DNA of 64,000 nt from the NCBI GenBank assembly GCA_022592435.1, contig JABYQS010000047.1, forward strand, positions 171,170-235,169, in the 5' to 3' direction. This stretch comes from Cerioporus squamosus (Eukaryota; Basidiomycota; Agaricomycetes; Polyporales; Polyporaceae). Shown here in pieces: positions 58,003-64,000 of this stretch. The number at the start of each line of letters is the position of its first letter. The first letter of the stretch is position 1. Under the pieces are notes generated by a model that was not told where the DNA came from, searched no databases, and saw only the letters and a program-made list of their open reading frames with translations. A program made the translations under genes and the position numbers.

Positions 58003-59400
58003 GAGCGGTCGACCGCTCAAAACAAGTGTAGGAGAGTGTTCTACACTAATTTGCATGGCCAGAGAGGGTGTTCAGGCGGTGAACAAGCTCTGGATGTTTG
58101 CTGTGAGCGGTCAACCGCTGTGCGGCATTGTTCCAGTGATTATGGCCACCGTAGCAGCCCAAGTTGCCTTCTGAGCGGTCGACCGCTCAGAGAGGGTGTA
58201 TGGGACTGTTCTACACTAATTTCCTTGGCCAAAGAAGGTGTTCATGCAGTCAAAAAACTCAGGATGTACATTTCGAGCGGTCGACCGCTCTGCGGCATTG
58301 TTTCAGTGATTATGGGCACTGCAGTGGCCAAAGTACTGTTCCGAGCGGTCGACCGCTCAGAGAGGGTGTATGGGACTGTTCCACACAAATTTAATCGGCC
58401 AGAGAGGGTGTTCAGGCAGTGAACAAGCTCTGGATGTCTGCTGCGAGCGGTCGACCGCTCTGCGGCATTGCTTCAGTAATTGTGGGCACTGTAACGGCCA
58501 AAGTACTGTTCCGAGCGGTCGACCGCTCAGAGAGGGTGTATGGGACTGTTCTACACTAATTTCCTTGGCCACAGAAGGTGTTCAGACAGTGAACAAGCTC
58601 TGGATGTCTGCTGCGAGCGGTCGACCACTGTGCGGCATTGCACCAGTGATTATGGGTACTGTGGCAGCCAAAGTACTGTTCTGAGCGGTCGACTGCTCAG
58701 AACAGGTGTATGGGAGTGTTCTACATTAATTTCATTGCCCACAGAAGGTGTTCAGGCAGTGAACAAGGCCTGGAGGTTCATTTCGAGCGGTCGACCGCTC
58801 TGCGGCATTGTTTCAGTGATTATGGGCACTCTAACGGCCAAAGTACTGTTCTGAGCGGTCGACCGCTCAGAGAGGGTGTATGACAGTGTTCTACACTAAT
58901 TTCTATAGCCAGAGGGGGTGTTCAGGGAGTGAACATGGCCTGGATGTCTGCTGCGAGCGGTCGACCGCTCTACGGCATTGTTTCAGTAATTATGGGCACT
59001 GTAGCAACCAAAGTACTGTTCGGAGCGGTCGACCGCTCAGAGAGGGTGTATGGGACTGTTCTACACGAATTTGAATGGCCAGAGAGGGTGTTCAGGCAGT
59101 AAACAAGCTCTGGATGTCTGCTGCGAGCGGTCGACCACTGTGCGGCATTGCACCAGTGATTATGGGTACTGTGGCAGCCAAAGTACTGTTCTGAGCGGTC
59201 GACCGCTCAGAGAGGGTGTATGGGACTGTTCTACACTAATTTGAATGGTCAGAGAGGGTGTTCAGGCAGTAAACAAGCTCTGGATGTCTGCTGTGAGCGG
59301 TCGACCACTGTGCGGCATTGCTTCAGTGATTATGGGCACTGTAGCAGCCCAAGTGCTGTTCAGAGTGGCGACCACTCACAGCAGAGGTACTAAAGCTGCC
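58003..59400. repeat. 170-bp satellite, array 1
   Basis: The 16-bp palindrome GAGCGGTCGACCGCTC starts at 58003, 58173, 58343, 58513, 58683, 58853, 59023 and 59193, with a decayed one at 59363: exactly 170 bp each time, without a single insertion or deletion. A second palindrome lies 102 bp into each unit (for example 58445), so spacing alternates 102 and 68 bp. Between them are conserved TTCTACACTAATTT and GGCATTGTTTCAGTGATTAT blocks. The repeated frames (MGLFYTN...) are by-products, since 170 is not a multiple of three. Confidence 0.95.
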
Positions 59401-59460
59401 TACAAGTATGAATTCACAGGTAGTTTTGTAACCCAGTCAGGGTTGGGCTGCATGCAGGTT
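59395..59460. repeat. Diverged satellite header
   Basis: ACAGGTAGTTTTGTAACCCA then GTCAGGGTTGGGCTGCATG aligns directly with the 66-bp header. On the minus strand it reads PNPDWVTKLPVN, against PNPYWVTEIPIN in the other copies. Confidence 0.65.
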
Positions 59461-60110
59461 AGGGCTTTCATGCGGCTGTCCTCTGAAGGGCATAATTCGA
59501 CTACATTTGCCTATGACTGTTAGGTGTGCCTATACTATTCTGAGATGAGTTATGAGAGCATCCAGGGTGGCCAGGGAAGCCGTTTGGCATGGGGGCCAAC
59601 CCTAGAATGGGGGTTTCAACCCTAGATTAGGGTTGAGTCTGTGTCCCCGCAGACTCTCTGTTGTCATGCGAGAGGATCTCAAGTCGGGCGTACCATGAGA
59701 TGGGTGGCACAGGGTACGCAGCGTTGCGGACCGCCGGGTGCCAGCGACGCTCGCCGTCGCAAACCCGGGGGCCGCGACACCGCGTAGTTCCGTGGGACAG
59801 CCACCTGGGATGCTGGACTTAAGATTAAGATGCAGGACATTGGGGAGGAGAGGGGGGTGATGGAGCGTTCGTTTGGGTAGCGTTAGAGAGGTCGCTTGGG
59901 GGCCGGCGCGCGTGCATGGGACAAGGGATGACGGCACCACGCGAGTGGGCAGTACAGCGGAAGAGGGGGGGTGGTGACGGGGGGCGGGCGCAGGTCGCGG
60001 GTGACTGGGCGTCGGGACGTGCGCAGGGGACGCACACGCAGCAGTTAGGTGCGGCTGCTCGCAGGGCACGTGATTCAACGGCTCCTCGTTGAGGCGACCG
60101 GCGCTCAGAG
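59461..60110. other. Inter-array DNA, no gene
   Basis: Contains CCAACCCTAGAATGGGGG and TTTCAACCCTAGATTAGGG near 59598-59635. GC-rich frames on the minus strand have no domain. Confidence 0.4.
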
Positions 60111-60330
60111 GCACCGAGCGAGGCCGAGGGACGGGCGTCCCTTGCGCTCATCCGGCGGTGGCACCACGGCCCGCAAATGGACGTGTTCGAAGAGCGTCGG
60201 AGGCACCGAGCGAGGCCGAGGGGCGGGCGTCCCTTGCGCTCATGCGGCGGTGGCACCACGGCGCGAAAATGGACGTGTTCGATGAGCGTCCAGAGGCATC
60301 GAGCGAGGCCGAGGGGCGGGCGTCGGGTGC
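60111..60330. repeat. 92-93 bp tandem repeat
   Basis: GCACCGAGCGAGGCCGAGGG begins at 60111 and 60203 and, with one change, at 60296. The copies share CGGCGGTGGCACCACGG and AAATGGACGTGTTCGA. Confidence 0.85.
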
Positions 60331-60759
60331 GCTCATCAGAGGGCTGTCAGTCACTCGCACAGCTGCCACAACCCTATGGGGAGTCGGTGCTGGTTTGGGT
60401 GCAGAACAGGCCTGAGGCCGCAGGCCGATACAACAAATGGCAGCTGAATCAGTAGCCATAGTGATGCGAGCCTGTTCCTGCGCCAAACTAGCGGGCGTAA
60501 TGAGTGCGAAGCGCTCGTTGTGAGTACTACATATGCATGGTTCCGAAACTCGGTCACTGACACTACTGACTTGGGCGTAGCAAATACGGCATAAGATACG
60601 GCATAAGACAGCGTGCAAATGCACTCACTGAAGAACGGTGACGATAAAAGGACGGTTCAAGCTTTTGGCATAATGCAGCTTCTCATCGTCAGGTGGACGG
60701 GTCTTCTCTGGCTGCCCATCTTCTGCCATTGTGCTGAAGTTTGACTTCCGGCGCCTCAT

Positions 60760-61110
60760 AGATCTGGCTAAATGTTTTCCCGATGGCCTCCACGCGGTGA
60801 ACCCCGCACAAACCCTGGATGCCGATTGGCCGATCAGTGAGGCCTTCAGCGCCGTTTCGGGGGTGATGCCGTAACGAGGTCTGAGGATGAAAGGAAGCCC
60901 ATTGACTAACCACTTCGACGGCGATACACCTGCTGTTCAGTTGGGCATGCTTCTAATTCCATTTGACGTCTGCGCCGCTCCGCTAGAGACACTGTCGGTT
61001 CTGGCCACCCCGACGTCTACTTTCGTGCGCTTCTGAGGGCCCTCTATGCTATGGGGAAACATTTGCCCGACGGCCTCCGCGCGGTGAACCCTGCACACGA
61101 CCGCATTTGC
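60760..61110. repeat. Diverged 288-bp direct duplication
   Basis: The block around GATGGCCTCCACGCGGTGAA at 60783 recurs as GACGGCCTCCGCGCGGTGAA at about 61069, with matching flanks (AAATGTTTTCCC / AAACATTTGCCC; GGCCGATCAGTG / CACCGATCAGTC). The minus-strand readings are similar, so this may be an old duplicated gene fragment. Confidence 0.6.
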
Positions 61111-61155
61111 TGATTCACCGATCAGTCTCCCTCCAGGGTCCCGCTCATGCGGTAT

Positions 61156-61162
61156 TATATAT
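61156..61162 (+). promoter_or_regulatory. TATA-like element
   Basis: TATATAT lies 46 bp upstream of the ATG at 61202, a suitable place for the core promoter of the cysteine-cluster gene. Confidence 0.4.
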
Positions 61163-61201
61163 TTGATGCATGCGTTCCCCATGCTCTCGTCGCGCACAGC
61201 C

Positions 61202-62009
61202 ATGTCTGTGCCACCGCCTCCTCCGAGCCCGCCCTCGCAGCGCCCTCCTGTGTACCTGCTCAACGACCAGTCCGGGAAGCTTGCTGCAGAAGACGCGCCG
61301 CCCCCCGCCATTGCTCGTGTGCTGGCCCACCGACGTTCCGCACCCAACCTTCGTCCTCCTTGTCCTCCCCCGGCCACCCCTCCGCCGCCGGTTCCTCCTC
61401 CGGCGCGCTCTCCACCTACGGCTCACCGCAGCCCCCCCCGCAGGGCGCGTCCCGATGCCTGCACGGAGAGAGCCGCTGGATCAGTATGTGCATCCCCGTC
61501 TCTTCCTCCACCTCGGGGTATGACGTATCCGCCCCTCGCCCATCCCTTGTTCACTCCTCCCCTGTGGACCCAATACCTGATGGAGACCGAGAGCGATGAC
61601 ACCCAACCCTGGCCGCCACCAGTATGTATCTCATATCTCATATCTTGCAAGTCGTCCCGCTCACACCATCTGTGTCCCCCTGTAGTGCACCCGCTGCATG
61701 ATCCTCATGAGACCCTGCCGGTCGGCCAACAAAGGCCGTTGCTGCCTGGCATGCACCAGAGAGGCCTCCACCTGCTCATGGATCCAGATTCCGTCGTAAG
61801 TCCCTACATTGCTCATCCAGTGTGCTAACTGACAGCCTCTTAGGTGGCGTCCCACCGAGGAGCGGCTCGATCTTGAGGAGGTGGAAGGCCCAGTTACCCC
61901 AAATGTCGTCCAAGTCTGCAGGGATGCGGAGGGCCGGGAGGAGCAGCCCGCTGAATCCTTCTTTGAGGACGAGGATTCAAAAGGTTTTTGTGTCTGCGTC
62001 ATCATTTAG
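61202..62009 (+). CDS. Proline-rich protein with cysteine cluster
   Basis: Exons 61202-61621, 61686-61795 and 61844-62009 join in phase (introns GTATGT...TGTAG and GTAAGT...CTTAG) to give 231 residues. The first 135 residues are extremely Pro-rich. Residues about 141-171 hold a cysteine cluster, C-x2-C-x6-C, then CC-x2-C-x6-C-SW, loosely like fungal Zn2Cys6 or the small zinc-binding domain seen next to many Agaricomycete mobile elements. The third exon is acidic (EERLDLEEVEGP; ESFFEDEDSK). Upstream in-frame Met codons at 61166 could lengthen it. It is the only good gene between two satellite arrays carrying CGG-N4-CCG palindromes. A DNA-binding role is inference. Confidence 0.6.
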
Positions 62010-62592
62010 TTGCATGTACCGCTGTATCAATTCTTGCTGATGGAATGTATAGTCATTCTTGATTGCTCCCACTAACTTAGGGTTATGAGACTTCCTCTCA
62101 CCCCTTGGATTGGGAATAAACCCAACTCCTAACCTAGCTGTGGGGTTTAGCAACCCCATATTAGGGTTTAAACCCCTTCAGCATGGCCCAACACTCACAA
62201 CGTATGCTGCAAGCATGCTAACAGCAAAGCAGTACTATATGCAATAAGCTATAATGGATCACAGATTAGCAGACCTGGTCACTCTGAACATATGCTCTTA
62301 AAGTAGTACGCTACTCACTCTGCGTACTATCAAATTTTGTGAACCACACTGTAGTACGCATAAGCAGGCTGCAACACATGGGATAGATCTGCAACATTGC
62401 ATTGGTCAATTGGATATCAATTTGATATCTGACTAGCGAGCAGCTGTTATCTAGTGAAGCTAGCAACTATGTAAAGGTGTATGGTCGTAAAAACCACATA
62501 GGCTGCCCTTACAGGCACATCACACCGCTTGTCTAACGTATTCTCTGAATTTGCTCCAATCGTACATCAATGTCTTGTGCTACTGACAACTA
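62010..62592. other. AT-rich inter-array DNA, no gene
   Basis: Contains GGGGTTTAGCAACCCC and ATTAGGGTTTAAACCCC near 62143-62178, similar to motifs at 59598-59635 on the other side of the gene. No frame with coding character. Confidence 0.45.
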
Positions 62593-63062
62593 TTGATAGG
62601 TATTTCTGTAACCCAGTAAGGGTTAGGCTGAGGTAAGGGTGACCCATATGCGGCTCAATTGATAGGTATTTCTGTAACCCAGTAAGGGTTAGGCTGAGGT
62701 AAGGGTGACCCTTATCCGGCTCAATGTACGTTGGGAGCGGTCAGGCTGCTGGAGAGCATAGATTGCGGAAGCCGAGGGGATGTAGGCATGACTAGTGACC
62801 GAGCGGACGACCGCTCGTGACAGGGAATGAGCGGACAACTGCTCGCAATAGGTATCTAGCTGTTGACCGCTCACAATAGGTATCGAGCGGTCGACCGCTC
62901 ACAATAGGTATCGAGCGGTTGACCGCTCACAACAGGGAATGAGCGATCATCCACTCACAATAGGTATCGAGCGGTCGACCGCTCGCAACAGGAAATGAGT
63001 GGCCATATACTCGCTGTGATCCACCAGCGGTAGAACCACCGTAGCAGCCCAAGTCGCCTTCT
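62593..63062. repeat. Satellite header (two copies) and palindromic minisatellite
   Basis: The 66-bp header occurs at 62593 and 62659 back to back. Then from about 62800 to 62990 GAGCGG-N4-CCGCTC palindromes, perfect or with one or two changes, recur every 27-28 bp, separated by ACAATAGGTATC or ACAGGGAAT. Confidence 0.85.
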
Positions 63063-64000
63063 GAGCGGTCGACCGCTCAGAAGGGGTGTAGGAGAGTATT
63101 CTACACTAATATCCTGAGCCACAGAAGTTGTTCATGCAGTCAAAAAACTCGGGATGTACATTTCGAGCGGTCGACCGCTCTGCGGCATTGACTCTGTGAT
63201 TACGGGCACTGCAGCAGCCAAAGTACTGTTCAGAGCGGTCGACCGCTCAGAGAGGGTGTATGGGAGTGTTCTACACTAATTTGAATGGCCTGAGAGGGTG
63301 TTCAGGCAGTAAACAAGCTCTGGATGTTCACGGCGAGCGGTCGACCGCTCTGCGGCATCGTTGCAGTGATTATGGGCACTGTAGCAGCCAAAGTACTGTT
63401 CTGAGCGGTCGACCGCTCAGAACAGGTGTATGGGACTGTTCTACACTAATTTCTATGGCCAGAGAGGGTGTTCAGGCAGTGAACAAGGCCTGGAGGTCCA
63501 TCTCGAGCGGTCGACCGCTGTGCGGCATTGTTTCAGTGATTATGGGCACTGTAGCGGCCAAAATACTGTTCTGAGCGGTCGACCGCTCAAAACAGGTGTA
63601 TGGGACTGTTCTACACTAATTTGAATGGCCTGAGAGGGTGTTCAGGCAGTAAACAAGCTCTGGATGTTCACGGCGAGCGGTCGACCGCTCTGCGGCATCG
63701 TTGCAGTGATTATGGGCACTGTAGCGGCCAAAGTACTGTTCCGAGCGGTCGACCGCTCAGAGAGGGTGTATGGGACTGTTCCACACTAATTTAATCGGCC
63801 AGAGAGGGTGTTCAGGCAGTGAACAAGCTCTGGATGTTCACGGCGAGCGGTCGACCGCTCTGCAGCATTGCTTCAGTAATTATGGGCACTGTCACGGCCA
63901 AAGTACTGTTCCGAGCGGTCGACCGCTCAGAACAGGGTTATGGGAGTGTTCTACACTAATTTCTATGGCCATAGGAGGTGCTCAGCCAATCAACAAGCTC
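63063..64000. repeat. 170-bp satellite, array 2 (continues beyond window)
   Basis: Palindromes at 63063, 63233, 63403, 63573, 63743 and 63913, again exactly 170 bp apart, with the second palindrome 102 bp into each unit. Same orientation as array 1. Confidence 0.95.

Noticed and set aside
58036..59244. Repeated open frames of the MGLFYTN type as a gene family
   Set aside because: They recur every 170 bp, which is not a multiple of three, and are translations of the satellite.
58003..59400. CRISPR-like array
   Set aside because: Units are 170 bp with repeated spacers as well as repeated palindromes, in a fungal genome; this is a satellite.
59598..59640. Telomeric repeat
   Set aside because: TTAGGG-like words occur but not as a tandem array.

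Overview
The window is nuclear DNA from a filamentous basidiomycete, almost certainly an Agaricomycete. The signs are dense genes split by many 48-65 nt GT-AG introns, families typical of mushroom genomes (BTB/POZ arrays, a KDM3-type JmjC protein, MFS sugar transporter, MUB1/SamB MYND protein, CxC-type RING genes), and Agaricomycete mobile elements (Plavaka-like transposase, hAT, Ty1/copia gag). No rRNA, tRNA, CRISPR or bacterial-type operon was seen. Gene models below were spliced by eye; exon joins that I checked for phase are given with coordinates.

Region 1 (1-25 kb) is accessory-looking. It holds an orphan conserved protein (1980-2587), a small BTB protein (2929-3805), two RING plus coiled-coil paralogues (7856-8704 and 20469-21325) with identical exon lengths, a group of three small orphan paralogues (about 6.0-6.7 kb, 10.1-10.75 kb, 11.0-12.0 kb), a short coiled-coil protein (12521-13112), and a protein with two homeodomains in tandem (15821-16637). 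A dispersed repeat with a 173-bp internal period lies at 1.0-1.7, 13.4-14.2 (inverted) and 22.7-23.3 kb; a different 169-bp tandem repeat lies at 22.3-22.7 kb.

Region 2 (25-30 kb): an unrecognised minus-strand gene and a JmjC histone-demethylase-like gene (26578-29651) with an N-terminal cysteine-rich zinc region and a C2H2-like finger at the C-terminus. Region 3 (30.7-37.5 kb) is a mobile-element graveyard: a minisatellite, a broken hAT transposase with its right terminus, a copia gag fragment fused to a second transposon fragment, a perfect 40-bp inverted repeat around the hAT, then about 1 kb of AT-rich DNA.

Region 4 (38-55 kb) is the most housekeeping-like part: a sugar transporter (38606-40712), an unrecognised gene, a gene with an in-frame TAA, a BTB family cluster in three pieces (one pseudogene, two genes in inverted duplication), a single-pass membrane protein, and a MUB1/SamB orthologue that carries an apparent one-base deletion near its N-terminus.

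Region 5 (55-64 kb) is mobile and repetitive: a 5'-truncated Plavaka-like transposase runs directly into a satellite of exact 170-bp units. Each unit carries two 16-bp palindromes of the form CGG-N4-CCG. A second array of the same satellite begins at 62.6 kb and leaves the window. Between the arrays is a gene for a proline-rich protein with a cysteine cluster (61202-62009). This region, together with the tandem homeodomain gene, is where I would look for something undescribed.
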